Of a stretch of 61,873 bases of DNA, positions 42,912-52,262 are shown piece after piece (the stretch's first letter is position 1; each line of letters starts with the position of its first letter). The notes under the pieces were generated by a model. That model did no database searches and had not been told where the DNA came from. It worked only from the letters and a program-made list of their open reading frames with translations. The translations under genes were made by a program, and so were the position numbers. Source of the DNA: Clostridia bacterium (lineage in GTDB: Bacteria; Bacillota; Clostridia; Christensenellales; Aristaeellaceae); the NCBI GenBank assembly GCA_017523615.1, contig JAFWWK010000032.1:1-61873 (forward strand), given 5' to 3'.

Positions 42912-43841
42912 ATGAAAAAGACCTTGTGCCTTGCAGCGACGCTCGCTCTGCTCCTCGCCCTTGTCTGTACGGCATCCGCCGCGACGACGGCCTATAGTTT
43001 CAACGAACCTCAGATCGCCCTCGGCATCGATCAGAGCATCTACGAGACCGTCCTGACCCTGAGCAACCTCGCGGAACACGAGGATTATCTGTTCGCCAAT
43101 GGGTATACCGTCGAAGGAATGACCAACATATTCAATTCCAACGGTTACCTTGTATACGCTGTCGACGCGGAGAACAACCGGACGCTTGTGCTCAGCGCCC
43201 AGATCACCGTGGACAGCGAAATGTACTTTGACCTGAATGAACAGGATAATGACATGCGCAAGGAATTCCGTACGGCCCACAAAGGCGACGCTTATACTCT
43301 TCTGGGGTACTCCTATTCCGAAGCGGCCTGGAAAAACTACGGCGGCGCGCTCCAGCGTTTTCTGTGCACAAAATACTCCTTCAGCGAAAACGGTGAGATC
43401 GAGCACCGGGGTTATCAGCGTAAAACCATCCGCAACGGCTATACCATCACCTTGGATATGCAGGTCCGCGACAGGGACTTGAAATCCGCCGACGAAAAAG
43501 CGCTTGAGCAGGCCATGGACAATTTCAGCTTCATTACCATTGCCCAGATGCCCCTTCTTCCCGCAAAGCTGTCCGTTTCGTCCGAGCCGCCGACATCCAC
43601 GTCTTCCGACTCCTTTACGGTGAAAGGAACCACCGAAAAGAAGGGCAGCATCACCATCACCGTCATTTCCCTGACGTCATCTTCGGCCAATGTCTTCACC
43701 GGGACGGCCAACAGTTCCGGCAGCTTTTCCGTCAAGGTCACCCTTCCGGAGACAGGCATCTATTCGGTGGTGATCGAAGCATCCGCCGACAATTCCCTCA
43801 AGACCCAGTTTTCATACACGGTGAACTACCAGAAGAAGTGA
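42912..43841 (+). CDS. secreted protein of unknown function with C-terminal Ig-like domain
   Basis: 309 aa. A signal peptide (MKKTLCLAATLALLLALVCTASA) is followed by a globular region of about 185 aa that I do not recognise. After a Ser/Thr/Pro linker (SSEPPTSTSSDSF) comes a beta-sandwich-like tail (FTVKGTTEKKGSITITVIS, GTANSSGSFSVKVTLPETGIYSVVIEA) resembling bacterial Ig-like repeats. No sortase or lipid anchor. Followed by a terminator, so transcribed alone from a promoter with flanking inverted repeats. Possibly an envelope or matrix protein. Confidence 0.75.
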   Translation: MKKTLCLAATLALLLALVCTASAATTAYSFNEPQIALGIDQSIYETVLTLSNLAEHEDYLFANGYTVEGMTNIFNSNGYLVYAVDAENNRTLVLSAQITVDSEMYFDLNEQDNDMRKEFRTAHKGDAYTLLGYSYSEAAWKNYGGALQRFLCTKYSFSENGEIEHRGYQRKTIRNGYTITLDMQVRDRDLKSADEKALEQAMDNFSFITIAQMPLLPAKLSVSSEPPTSTSSDSFTVKGTTEKKGSITITVISLTSSSANVFTGTANSSGSFSVKVTLPETGIYSVVIEASADNSLKTQFSYTVNYQKK

Positions 43842-43860
43842 TCTGTATCCCGGCGATCTG

Positions 43861-43890
43861 CGGCAGCCCTTTATGGGCTGCCGTTGCTTT
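43861..43890 (+). terminator. intrinsic terminator of the secreted-protein gene
   Basis: CGGCAGCCC (43861-43869) and GGGCTGCCG (43875-43883) with a 5-base loop, then TTGCTTT. Confidence 0.8.
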
Positions 43891-43910
43891 CTTCCGTCAT
43901 GCTCCCCCGG

Positions 43911-43936
43911 AAAAAAAGCGGCCCCCTTTCAGGGCC
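43911..43936 (-). terminator. intrinsic terminator of the small membrane protein gene
   Basis: Leftward, GGCCC (43936-43932) pairs with the GGGGCC at 43925-43920, followed by GCTTTTTTT. Confidence 0.75.
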
Positions 43937-43958
43937 GGCCACGGGACATATCGGGCTT

Positions 43959-44444
43959 TTACTGGGACAGAAGGGTCTGCAGATTCGTTAAATGTGTCAA
44001 AAGCAGTGTCTGCGCATCCAGCGTAGAGGATTTGGCGCCGGACAGAAGCACCTCGAAGCTGTCGATGTCGCCGTACAGCGCGATAAACACATCATCGCTG
44101 ATCAGGCGGTTGTTGTCCAGGGCGATACTCAGTTTGTTCATCTCTTCTATCGCGTAAACATACTGCCGGATCCTTCCGATATCGGACATGGTTTTCGATG
44201 TGGTGGACCGGTCCATCCGGTTCAGAACGGTAATGGCGCTGGAAAGATCTGAATTGATGCGCGCCATGATCTCTGAATGTACATTGACCCCGGGCGTCCC
44301 GGTCCTGATCAGGACGATGACAAGAACCAGCACCGCCACGGACAGAACAGCCACCGCGGCAAGAAGCAGCCTGCGGATGGTTTCGCCTCGGCGGGTCCCT
44401 CCGGTATCCATTCTTGCGGAATACCGATACATCTGTCCTCTCAT
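43959..44444 (-). CDS. single-pass membrane protein of unknown function
   Basis: 161 aa. A short positively charged N-terminus (RRGETIRR), one membrane helix (LLLAAVAVLSVAVLVLVIVLI), and an extracellular helical domain of about 110 aa (EIMARINSDLSSAITVLNRM, IRQYVYAIEEMNKLSIAL), probably a helical bundle. GGAGG sets the ATG. Own promoter and terminator. Transcribed divergently from the ABC system downstream, which also acts at the envelope; a link is only a guess. Confidence 0.7.
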   Translation of the reverse strand: MRGQMYRYSARMDTGGTRRGETIRRLLLAAVAVLSVAVLVLVIVLIRTGTPGVNVHSEIMARINSDLSSAITVLNRMDRSTTSKTMSDIGRIRQYVYAIEEMNKLSIALDNNRLISDDVFIALYGDIDSFEVLLSGAKSSTLDAQTLLLTHLTNLQTLLSQ

Positions 44445-44471
44445 CTTTTCCTCCGCAAATCAATTTTTTTA

Positions 44472-44500
44472 ATTATACCACGAAACCATGAAGACGTAAA
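44472..44500 (-). promoter_or_regulatory. sigma-A promoter of the small membrane protein gene
   Basis: Minus strand TTTACG (44500-44495), 17-base spacer, TATAAT (44477-44472). Confidence 0.7.
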
Positions 44501-44623
44501 GAGGACGCATTTTTCAGTATCCTTACATATTCATAACAGTGAAAACCCTCCTTTTTACAATTTGTTCATCATCTCTTCATATACGCGTGGTAACATATTG
44601 ATATTAAACTTGAAGGAGACGTT

Positions 44624-45574
44624 ATGGTCAGATTGGAACAGGTCCGTAAATATTACGGGGAACATGCGGCTCTGAGTCCCATTGACCTGTCCATTCCGGA
44701 TGGACAGACGATCGGTCTGCTCGGCCCCAACGGCGCCGGAAAAAGCACGCTGATGAATATCGTCACCGGATGCCTCGCCCCCAGCGGAGGAAACGTTTTC
44801 ATCGGTCCCTTCGACCTGATGAAGGATCCCAGGCGGGCCAAACGGTTGATCGGCTACCTTCCCGAAACGAACCCCCTTTACGACGAGATGACGGTCAGAG
44901 ATTACCTTGCCTTCATCTGCCGCCTGCGCGAGGTGGAGAAGCGCTCCGTGTCCTCACATATTTCGGAGATCGCCGAAATGGTCTGTATCGGGGACATCAT
45001 GGGCCGCCGCGTAGGCAACCTTTCCAAGGGCTACCGGCAGCGCGTCGGCCTCGCCCAGTCGCTGTGCGGCGATCCGCAGGTGCTGATCCTTGACGAACCC
45101 ACCTCGGGCCTTGATCCCATACAGAGCGCTGAATTCCGGAAGATCATTTCCTCTTTCTCCGGGGAAAAGACCATCCTATTCTCATCCCACCTGCTCAGCG
45201 AAGTCCAGAGCCTCTGCTCCAGGGTGGTCATCCTCAACCACGGCAACCTGATCTCGGATACGAACCTCCAGGACAAAGCCCGCCAAAGAAAGCTCCGCGC
45301 GACCATCGACATGGAAAAAAACGCCCTTGTTTCAGCGTTGGCTTCCTTGGACGCCTTTGAGCAGGTCCAGCCCGTTCAGGATGGGGAAAACGGCCTGACC
45401 ACCGTTATCCTCACCTGCAAAAACGACTCCTCCGCTCCCGAAAAGGATCTTTTCACCCTCCTCAGCGGCCTGAAAGCCCCCCTGATCCGCCTGATGCCGG
45501 TCGAGGACAGTGTGGAGGACATTTTCTTTAAAGTCACCGAATCCAATCAAAGAAAGAACGGTCGGGTGTCATGA
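44624..45574 (+). CDS. ABC transporter ATPase (Gld-like system)
   Basis: 316 aa. Canonical nucleotide-binding domain: GLLGPNGAGKSTLMNIVTG (Walker A), signature NLSKGYRQRVGLAQSLCG, Walker B VLILDEPTSGLDPIQ and switch His in ILFSSHLLSEVQSL. A C-terminal extension of about 90 aa follows, as in the GldA and CcmA groups. GAAGGAG precedes the ATG at 44624. It begins a four-gene operon with a permease, an auxiliary protein and a DUF4340-type protein, and overlaps the permease gene by four bases. Confidence 0.93.
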   Translation: MVRLEQVRKYYGEHAALSPIDLSIPDGQTIGLLGPNGAGKSTLMNIVTGCLAPSGGNVFIGPFDLMKDPRRAKRLIGYLPETNPLYDEMTVRDYLAFICRLREVEKRSVSSHISEIAEMVCIGDIMGRRVGNLSKGYRQRVGLAQSLCGDPQVLILDEPTSGLDPIQSAEFRKIISSFSGEKTILFSSHLLSEVQSLCSRVVILNHGNLISDTNLQDKARQRKLRATIDMEKNALVSALASLDAFEQVQPVQDGENGLTTVILTCKNDSSAPEKDLFTLLSGLKAPLIRLMPVEDSVEDIFFKVTESNQRKNGRVS

Positions 45575-46281
45575 GAACCATCTATTCCAGGGAAATGCAG
45601 GGCTACTTTTTTACCCCCATCGGATACGTTTTTATCGGCATTTTCCTTTTGCTTTCTTCGGTCTTTTTCGGAGTCGGGAACCTGACGGAAAGAAGCGGGA
45701 ACATCCTCTTTCTCCTGCGCAACATGAGCTACCTTTGGATGCTCCTGTGCCCCGTGCTCACCATGAAGCTGGTGGCCGGAGAACGGCAGGCCCATACGGA
45801 TCAGCTGCTGTATTCCAGCCCATGTTCCCTGTCAGGCGTCATCACGGGGAAATTTTTCGCCGCGTGCACTGTCCTTCTGGCAGCCATCGTCCTTTCCTTC
45901 GTCTATCCCGCGCTTGTCGCCATCTATGGAAAGCTGTACCTGACCGAGACGCTGGTCGGCTATCTGGGATTCCTCCTGACGGGCTGCACATTTATCGCGC
46001 TGGACATTTTTGTTTCCTGCTTCGCCAAGTCGGTCGTGACTTCTGCCATCATGTGCTTTGGCGTCAATCTGATGGTCTGGTTCTTTGACGTGATCGCCCT
46101 TGCCGCCAAGGGGACTGTCATCGCCGACTTTTTCGTTTTCCTCAGCCCTTACCAGCGTTTTACACCCTTTACCCTGGGCCAATTGAGCTGGGCGAATCTG
46201 CTATATGGGTTCCTGATCTGTGCCATCATGATCTTCCTGAGCATCCGGGTCCTGGATGCGCGTCGTTGGAGCGAGGCATGA
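45571..46281 (+). CDS. ABC-2 type permease (Gld-like system)
   Basis: 236 aa with six hydrophobic segments. The N-terminal amphipathic YSREMQGYFFTPIGYVFIGI and FFGVGNLTERSGNILFLLRNMS, then MLLCPVLTMKLVAGERQ, match the GldF/ABC2_membrane_3 type. Overlaps the ATPase gene (ATGA) and is followed after four bases by the auxiliary gene. In Bacteroidota GldF works with GldA and GldG in gliding; Firmicutes with this set do not glide, so the exported substrate is unknown. Confidence 0.9.
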   Translation: MRTIYSREMQGYFFTPIGYVFIGIFLLLSSVFFGVGNLTERSGNILFLLRNMSYLWMLLCPVLTMKLVAGERQAHTDQLLYSSPCSLSGVITGKFFAACTVLLAAIVLSFVYPALVAIYGKLYLTETLVGYLGFLLTGCTFIALDIFVSCFAKSVVTSAIMCFGVNLMVWFFDVIALAAKGTVIADFFVFLSPYQRFTPFTLGQLSWANLLYGFLICAIMIFLSIRVLDARRWSEA

Positions 46282-46285
46282 CCGA

Positions 46286-47749
46286 ATGAAGAACAACCGA
46301 CTGCGTTCCCTTTTTTCAGACAGAAAATTCAGGAGCGGCGCCATGTCCGCGGTGATTTCCCTGCTGGTGGTATTCAGTCTGCTCGCGGCGGTCCTGATCA
46401 TGGACACCATGGAAAAGAAATACGCCCTGCAGGCGGATTATTCCTATAACGGTGCCACCACCCAAAGCCGGATAACAACGGAGATCCTTTCCGCCCTGAC
46501 CCACGACGTCCATATTTACGTCGTCTCCTCCCTGGGAAATCAGAACAACACCATTCTTTCCCTCCTGGACAGGTACAGGACCGTCTCGAAACACTTTACC
46601 TACAGCGAAGAATCCCTTGCCAGGTCCCCTTACCTGCTGACCATGTTCACCGGCAGCGTCGGAGACGACCAGGTCTCCAGCGACTGCATTATCGTCTACT
46701 GCCAGGACACCGGCCGGGCCCGGGTCCTGAAAAACGGAGATTTTCCCGTATACGAGTATTCCACCGAGACCGGATATTATATCCAGACCGGTTTCAACTA
46801 TGAAAAACCCCTCACCGAAGCCATCGTTTATGTGTCCCAGGACAATCCGCTGACCGTCCAGTTCCTGACAGGGCATAACGAATTGAGCGGTGAAAATATC
46901 ACCAACCTCGAAACCATCCTCTCCGGAGCCAATTACTATATCCAGCAGGTCAATCTTTTAAACGGGGACACGCTGGATCCGGCCAATCCCCTTTTGATCA
47001 TCTGTCCGCAGCTGGATTTCAGTTCCAGGGAGCTTTCCCTCCTGACGGATTTCGCCGAGGACGGCGGCAAATTCATGATCCTTTCCGATTATACCGATCC
47101 CCTGGACCTCACTAATTTCAATTCGCTTTTGCTGGAGTACGGCGTCGGGTTTTTCCCGGGACTGGTCATGGCGGAGAGCACCGACCGGTCGGGTTATTAC
47201 GACGATCTCCAGGCCTTCCTCCTCCCCTACATGCAGTCCTCCGAACTGACGGATCCTCTGATCGAAAGCAATAAGGCCATCCTGATCATGCCTGGCACGC
47301 GTGCGCTGCGCATGCCTCAGGTCACGGATACCTCCCTGACCGTAGATCCGCTCCTGATCTCCGGGAAAGCTTACATCCGTGACTATACATTCTCCGCCCC
47401 CGACAGTCCCGAAAAACAAGCTACCGACGAGGAAGGGTATTTTGCTTTGGGCGTGCTCTCCACCAGGCTGACCGGCAGGGGGAATGTTTCAAGGGCCGTG
47501 ATCATCGGGAACCACCTGATGTTCACCGACTATTGGGTGGAAAGCAATACCTACGCCGCTGATTTCCTGCTGCGTTCTCTCCAGTTCCTTCAGGGAGACG
47601 CCCCCGTTAAACTGGATATATCTTCAAAAGCCAACCGGGAACCGCTGGTCATGGGATCACGCCTGCCCGCCATCCTGGCGATCTCTCTTCTTCCCCTGTC
47701 GGTCCTGGCCGCCGCCCTTTTTATCCTTCTGCCAAGGAAACACCGCTGA
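46286..47749 (+). CDS. Gld-type ABC auxiliary protein (GldG-like)
   Basis: 487 aa. One membrane helix near the N-terminus (MSAVISLLVVFSLLAAVLIM), a large extracytoplasmic domain with a thioredoxin-like/ABC_transp_aux segment (LTHDVHIYVVSSLGNQNNTILSLLDRY) and a GATase-like fold (LLIICPQLDFSSRELSLLTDF, GGKFMILSDY), and a C-terminal membrane helix (ILAISLLPLSVLAAALFILL). This is the GldG architecture. I start at the ATG at 46286 after GCGAGG; homology begins there. Confidence 0.85.
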   Translation: MKNNRLRSLFSDRKFRSGAMSAVISLLVVFSLLAAVLIMDTMEKKYALQADYSYNGATTQSRITTEILSALTHDVHIYVVSSLGNQNNTILSLLDRYRTVSKHFTYSEESLARSPYLLTMFTGSVGDDQVSSDCIIVYCQDTGRARVLKNGDFPVYEYSTETGYYIQTGFNYEKPLTEAIVYVSQDNPLTVQFLTGHNELSGENITNLETILSGANYYIQQVNLLNGDTLDPANPLLIICPQLDFSSRELSLLTDFAEDGGKFMILSDYTDPLDLTNFNSLLLEYGVGFFPGLVMAESTDRSGYYDDLQAFLLPYMQSSELTDPLIESNKAILIMPGTRALRMPQVTDTSLTVDPLLISGKAYIRDYTFSAPDSPEKQATDEEGYFALGVLSTRLTGRGNVSRAVIIGNHLMFTDYWVESNTYAADFLLRSLQFLQGDAPVKLDISSKANREPLVMGSRLPAILAISLLPLSVLAAALFILLPRKHR

Positions 47750-47751
47750 CA

Positions 47752-49218
47752 ATGAAACAAATACGGAAAAAGCAAAGCCGCATCATCCCCCCCCGGACGA
47801 TCCTGATCCTTGCGGCGGCAGCGGCGCTGATCATGGGGACCGTGGTTTTTTTTGTGCTGCGCGGGAATACGCAGGATCCGCCTTCGGAGATTCATACCGC
47901 GTCGGAATATGTCACGGTCCTCGGGACCTATACCCTGGATGATATCGCATCGGTCACGATAACGCCTCCCGACGGAAAGGCGTATACCCTTCTTTCACAG
48001 AACGGGACCCTGATTTACGCGGAGGACCCGTCCTTTCCGCTCCGCTCGGGGATCACGGAACTGATCGCCGCAAACATCTGTGCGGTACGCAGTGAAAATA
48101 CTGTTCTGGACACGGCTGAGCACCCGATAAAGCTCGCGGACTTCGGTCTGGACCCCTGCAGCTGCATGTGCTCCTTTCAATTGACAGACGGAACTGTAAA
48201 TACAATCAGGATCGGAAACCAGATCGTCGGAGGGGAGATCCCATATTATTATTTTATGTGGAACAGCGACACCAGGATCTTTGCCGGTGGGACGGATATG
48301 TATTCCGCCTTCAGCTATGACCGCAGCTTCCTCCACACGGTAACACAGCCCTCGGTCAACACGGATATCCTGGGTGCCGTTGAGATCAAAGGGCAGAATA
48401 CGCTTTCTCTCCGGTATACGGATATCGGCTGGCAGATCGCTTCCCCTTTTTCCTATCCCGCCGATCCGAATCTCATGACCGGGTATCTTACAAACCTGTC
48501 GCATATCCTTTTTTCCCGGTATATATGCCAGGCAGAGGACGCGGACCTCAAAGCCCTGGGGCTTGAGGACCCGCTTCTTACGCTGACAGTCACCGAAGCA
48601 GAAAGCGTCCTGACCGTCCCGGATACTTCCGGCAATTTCCATACCTATCCGGTCCCGGAGACCCGTTCCGTTTTCCTTTTCGGAGCGAATTATGACGAAT
48701 ACAGCAGGTATGTGGAATATGAAGGCGCCATTTACACCGCCACATTTTACCTGACGGATTTCCTGTTCGGCGTCAGCGCGAAGGACCTTTGCCTGCCGTC
48801 TCCCTTCAACCTGGATATTTACCAGCTGACCGGTCTGGAAGCCGTCTCCCCTTCCGTCCGGGTCCGTTACGATATCGTCCTGACCGAGCAGGTCGGCCTT
48901 AACGGGGCTCTTGTTACAGACGAGATGGGAAATACGCTTTATGACTGCAGCGTCCTCCGGAATGGCGAAGGGATGGATGCGGAGTCGTTCCTTGCATGGT
49001 ACGCAACATGTCTTCGCCCGGTCACCCCTTCAGGCTTCTTTGCCGGCCCTTCGACGCAGGAGACCGAACCGGCGGTATCCTTTACCCTGTTCGGTGAAAA
49101 AAGCAAAAGGACCGTTTCCTTTTACAAAAACGGTCTTCAGTATCTGATGTATGTGGACGGCACCTGCCTGTTTTTCGTTTCTTCTCAGGTCGTTGAACAG
49201 CTTTTCCCTCTGCCGTGA
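47752..49218 (+). CDS. DUF4340-type membrane-anchored protein
   Basis: 488 aa. N-terminal anchor (ILILAAAAALIMGTVVFFVL), then a long extracytoplasmic beta-rich region: IASVTITPPDGKAYTLLSQNGTLIY and FGLDPCSCMCSFQL correspond to DUF4340 repeats, which often accompany Gld-like ABC systems. It starts two bases after the auxiliary gene and ends the operon. The domain call rests on pattern and context. The convergent HAD gene begins 55 bases beyond its stop, with no clear terminator between. Confidence 0.75.
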   Translation: MKQIRKKQSRIIPPRTILILAAAAALIMGTVVFFVLRGNTQDPPSEIHTASEYVTVLGTYTLDDIASVTITPPDGKAYTLLSQNGTLIYAEDPSFPLRSGITELIAANICAVRSENTVLDTAEHPIKLADFGLDPCSCMCSFQLTDGTVNTIRIGNQIVGGEIPYYYFMWNSDTRIFAGGTDMYSAFSYDRSFLHTVTQPSVNTDILGAVEIKGQNTLSLRYTDIGWQIASPFSYPADPNLMTGYLTNLSHILFSRYICQAEDADLKALGLEDPLLTLTVTEAESVLTVPDTSGNFHTYPVPETRSVFLFGANYDEYSRYVEYEGAIYTATFYLTDFLFGVSAKDLCLPSPFNLDIYQLTGLEAVSPSVRVRYDIVLTEQVGLNGALVTDEMGNTLYDCSVLRNGEGMDAESFLAWYATCLRPVTPSGFFAGPSTQETEPAVSFTLFGEKSKRTVSFYKNGLQYLMYVDGTCLFFVSSQVVEQLFPLP

Positions 49219-49273
49219 TCGGACGCGCCGGCTCAGGGTCGGCCGTTTCTCCGCACGCGACCGCAAAACGCGG

Positions 49274-50101
49274 CTATTTGCCTAAAGGAGCCAGGGCGAG
49301 ACTGCGTATGGCCTGCGCCACCCCGCCGGACGCGTTGTCAAACGTGACATAGCCGGCCATATCCTTGACCTCCGCAGCCGCGTTGCCCATGGCAACACCG
49401 ACCCCGGCCGCCCGGATCATCTCCAGGTCGTTCATTTCATCGCCAATGCACATCACCCGGTCCATCCCGATCCCATAGTGTCTGCACAAAACGGCGATTC
49501 CCCGCACCTTGTTTACCTGAGCGGGCATGATCTCGAAATTCTGCCGTCCTGACCGGGTCACAGAGATTCCGGGGATCCCTTTCAGTATATCCAGGATCCT
49601 CCCGGGCTGCTCCATTTCGCAGAGGTAGTATTTATAGGTCGTTCCCTCCCGGGCGAAGGAACGGAGCTCGTCCAGCCCATGCGCGAAGCGGTGGCCCATT
49701 TCCCGCATCCTTTCCCCGTATTTTTCCTCGCTGTGATGGGGAAAACCTTTTTCGCTGGTGCAGATGGTCTTATCTCCGAGGAGAACGAATTTCAGTTTTT
49801 CCTCCGCCAGCATATCGCAGATCTTTAACGAAAGCGCCCGGTCCATGGGACAGGAGTCAAGGATCTCCCCCTTTTCGTCGATGACCAGGCCCCCGTTGAG
49901 CACACAGGCGGGGCATACCAGGCCGGCGTCGCGCAGCATCAGGATCACATTTCCCTCCGCCCGTCCAGATGCGATGGCACAGACAATGCCGTTTTCCTGG
50001 GCTTCGCGCACCGCGCGGGCGTCCAAATCCGAAACATTTCCCCCGGGATCCAGAAGTGTTCCGTCCAGATCCATACAGATCAAACGTATTTTTCCGTTCA
50101 T
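49274..50101 (-). CDS. Cof-type HAD-superfamily phosphatase
   Basis: 275 aa. HAD motif I CMDLDGTLLD, motif II IASGRAEGNV, motif III Lys in the EIMPAQVNKVRGI block and motif IV IGDEMNDLEMIRAAGVGVAMGNA. The C2B cap domain lies between. Such enzymes remove phosphate from sugar phosphates, FMN or pyridoxal phosphate; the substrate cannot be told. AAAGGGG precedes the ATG at 50101. It lies 77 bases after the pseudouridine synthase gene on the same strand. Confidence 0.92.
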   Translation of the reverse strand: MNGKIRLICMDLDGTLLDPGGNVSDLDARAVREAQENGIVCAIASGRAEGNVILMLRDAGLVCPACVLNGGLVIDEKGEILDSCPMDRALSLKICDMLAEEKLKFVLLGDKTICTSEKGFPHHSEEKYGERMREMGHRFAHGLDELRSFAREGTTYKYYLCEMEQPGRILDILKGIPGISVTRSGRQNFEIMPAQVNKVRGIAVLCRHYGIGMDRVMCIGDEMNDLEMIRAAGVGVAMGNAAAEVKDMAGYVTFDNASGGVAQAIRSLALAPLGK

Positions 50102-50178
50102 TTTTCCCCTTTCGCCTGGGTTTTCGGCAGCGAAGGAACGCTGCGCTCCCAGCACAGTCAAAAATCGGGGTCTGGGTT

Positions 50179-51036
50179 TCAAAACGGCGCGGTCACGGTA
50201 AACTCCCGTCCGTCCAGGTACCTTAGCGGCGACTCCGGACCGAACCGAAGCGTCAGGGATACCGCGCAAAGTTTCAGGCTGCCCACGGATGCGTTCCGCC
50301 TGCTGAATTCCCTGTCTCCGTAGATATCGTCGCCCAGGATGGGATGCCCCAGGTAAGCCAGATGCGCGCGAATCTGGTGGGTCCTGCCTGTCAAAAGCTG
50401 TACCCGCAGCCTGCTGATCTCCCCCCGCATCGACAGGGTGCGGTATGCGGTCCTTATCTCCCTGGCTCCGGGCGTCCTGTGGGATATCACCCGGACCCTG
50501 CCGCGCTCCGCATCCTTGATCAGATACGCCTGGCACATCGCTTCCTTGGGCCGCATCTCTCCTTTGACAAGGCATTCGTATTCCTTTGAGACATCGCGGC
50601 TTTTGAACGTTTCGGTTATTTCCCTTTCTGTTTCGTCATCCTTGGCGATCACCAGCAGCCCGGACGTTCTGGTATCCAGCCGGTGGCACAGGCGGGGCAT
50701 ACAGTTTTCACCGCAGTGTGCTTTCGCCAGCGTCTCAACTGTCATGCCGCAGTATTCATCCTGGACACACACACCGGCGGGCTTGTTGATCACAAGCACC
50801 CGTTCGTCCTCATAGACCACCGGCAGCGGCACGTCCAGGGCCGTATAGACTTCCATCACGGCGCCGGATATGACATGGTCCTCCGGGGAGATCCTGACGC
50901 CGTTCATTTTTACGTCCCTCAGGCGAAAAGCGTTTTTCAGGGCGGATTCCGGGATCAGCGGAAGACTGCGCCTGAGATAGTTCAGCGCTTTTATCCCGGG
51001 CTGAACAGGGCCTGTTTCCCATCTGTAGACATTCAT
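50179..51036 (-). CDS. RluA-family pseudouridine synthase
   Basis: 285 aa. An N-terminal S4-like RNA-binding part (SLPLIPESALKNAFRLRDVKMNG) is followed by the synthase domain: VLVINKPAGV, catalytic Asp in CHRLDTRTSGLLV and LLTGRTHQIRAHLAYLGHPILGD. Modifies uridines in rRNA or tRNA; the target cannot be read out. Its ATG directly abuts the stop of the preceding gene (TGAATG), so the two are coupled. Confidence 0.93.
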   Translation of the reverse strand: MNVYRWETGPVQPGIKALNYLRRSLPLIPESALKNAFRLRDVKMNGVRISPEDHVISGAVMEVYTALDVPLPVVYEDERVLVINKPAGVCVQDEYCGMTVETLAKAHCGENCMPRLCHRLDTRTSGLLVIAKDDETEREITETFKSRDVSKEYECLVKGEMRPKEAMCQAYLIKDAERGRVRVISHRTPGAREIRTAYRTLSMRGEISRLRVQLLTGRTHQIRAHLAYLGHPILGDDIYGDREFSRRNASVGSLKLCAVSLTLRFGPESPLRYLDGREFTVTAPF

Positions 51037-52074
51037 TCAATTCCGTACCGAGGACAGACAGCCGGTCCACAGGACCGCCTCCTGCCGCACCCTTTCCAGC
51101 GCATCGATCATCCGACCGGACGGCATGACAGCCAGATAGCTCTTCATGATCCGGGTCATATCCTTCAATCCGGCACCCTGCTTGGCCATGAAGCGCAGAT
51201 CGTCCACCGCCTCGTTCAGGTCGCTTTCCGGACGGATGCCTCCCATAAGGACCCCCTTGAGACAGGTGACCGACGGCACCTCCTCCGGAAGGATCCCTCC
51301 CATGCCTCCGAGCATGCTTTCAAAGCTGATCTCCGTGGCCGCGTACCCCGGTATCCCATCCGCTGAAAGGATCTTTTCAGGATACGCCAGGGCCGGATGC
51401 GGCAGGAAGAGCTGTCCGTCGCTTGTATACATATAATCGAATTCCGCCATGATAAAACGCTGTGTCAGTTTTTTGTCAAATTCGATCCCCCTTTTTTTGC
51501 TTTCGGCGATGAACTGATCCACCAGAGGGCATGGAAAAACAAAACCGTAAATATATCGGATAGAATGAAGCATCGTCCCCAAACGGAAAAGGGCGTCCCT
51601 GGCGGGGATGTATCCTTCGTTTTTCATTCCCTCAAGGATAGCCTCCCTCAGTTCGGGAGCCACCGTCAAAACCGGCGTATCGTCATCCTGAAAGCTGACG
51701 GAACACCAAAGGCGTTTGAGCAGTGATTCCAGGGCGGGAATCTGATCCCAGTCGTCCACGGCAGCGCTCCATCCGCTGACGACCGCTTTTTTGATCAGTT
51801 CATCCTCACCGCGTCCCAGGCATACGGCTTCATCCCGGGCCTGCGACAGGACCCTCGTCCTCAGTTTTTCCGGACCGCAGGTGATGGCACGTTCCCCGGC
51901 TTCATAGGACCTTTGCCGGATCATGGCGTATTCCAGTGCCCCGATGTCATCGAACAGGCTTCTGGATCCCCAGGAAAACACCCTGTCCCGGCACGCATTC
52001 ATCTGCTTTTCTTCCAAAACGGATTTCAGGCGGTCTTCCCATGCGCTTGACGCGCAACCCGAATATCTGATCAA
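51037..52074 (-). CDS. protein of unknown function upstream of RluA-family gene
   Basis: 345 aa, probably cytoplasmic and mostly helical; no signal peptide, membrane segment or motif I recognise. Visible features are a Cys in the N-terminus (RYSGCASSAWEDR), RLGTMLHSIRYIYGFVFPCPLVDQF and a Gly/Met-rich SMLGGMGGILPEEVPS. Translation probably begins at the TTG at 52074, where AAAGGAG is well spaced; the first ATG is too far in. Codon use matches its neighbours, and coupling to the pseudouridine synthase gene shows that it is expressed. It diverges from recO. Confidence 0.7.
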   Translation of the reverse strand: MIRYSGCASSAWEDRLKSVLEEKQMNACRDRVFSWGSRSLFDDIGALEYAMIRQRSYEAGERAITCGPEKLRTRVLSQARDEAVCLGRGEDELIKKAVVSGWSAAVDDWDQIPALESLLKRLWCSVSFQDDDTPVLTVAPELREAILEGMKNEGYIPARDALFRLGTMLHSIRYIYGFVFPCPLVDQFIAESKKRGIEFDKKLTQRFIMAEFDYMYTSDGQLFLPHPALAYPEKILSADGIPGYAATEISFESMLGGMGGILPEEVPSVTCLKGVLMGGIRPESDLNEAVDDLRFMAKQGAGLKDMTRIMKSYLAVMPSGRMIDALERVRQEAVLWTGCLSSVRN

Positions 52075-52262
52075 TTTTCGATCTCCTTTTCATGCATCCC
52101 GCTCCGGGCTTGACCCGGGGTCGGGCGCCATTTTATAATATGATCTGCCTGATAAGAACGCCCGGGCCGGAAAGAACATTTTTCACTGCTCCGCAGGCGC
52201 TGTCTCTTGTCAGTCACAACCTTTCGGGGAACAGTTCCCCCGTCGATCCTCCGGAGGCCGCA

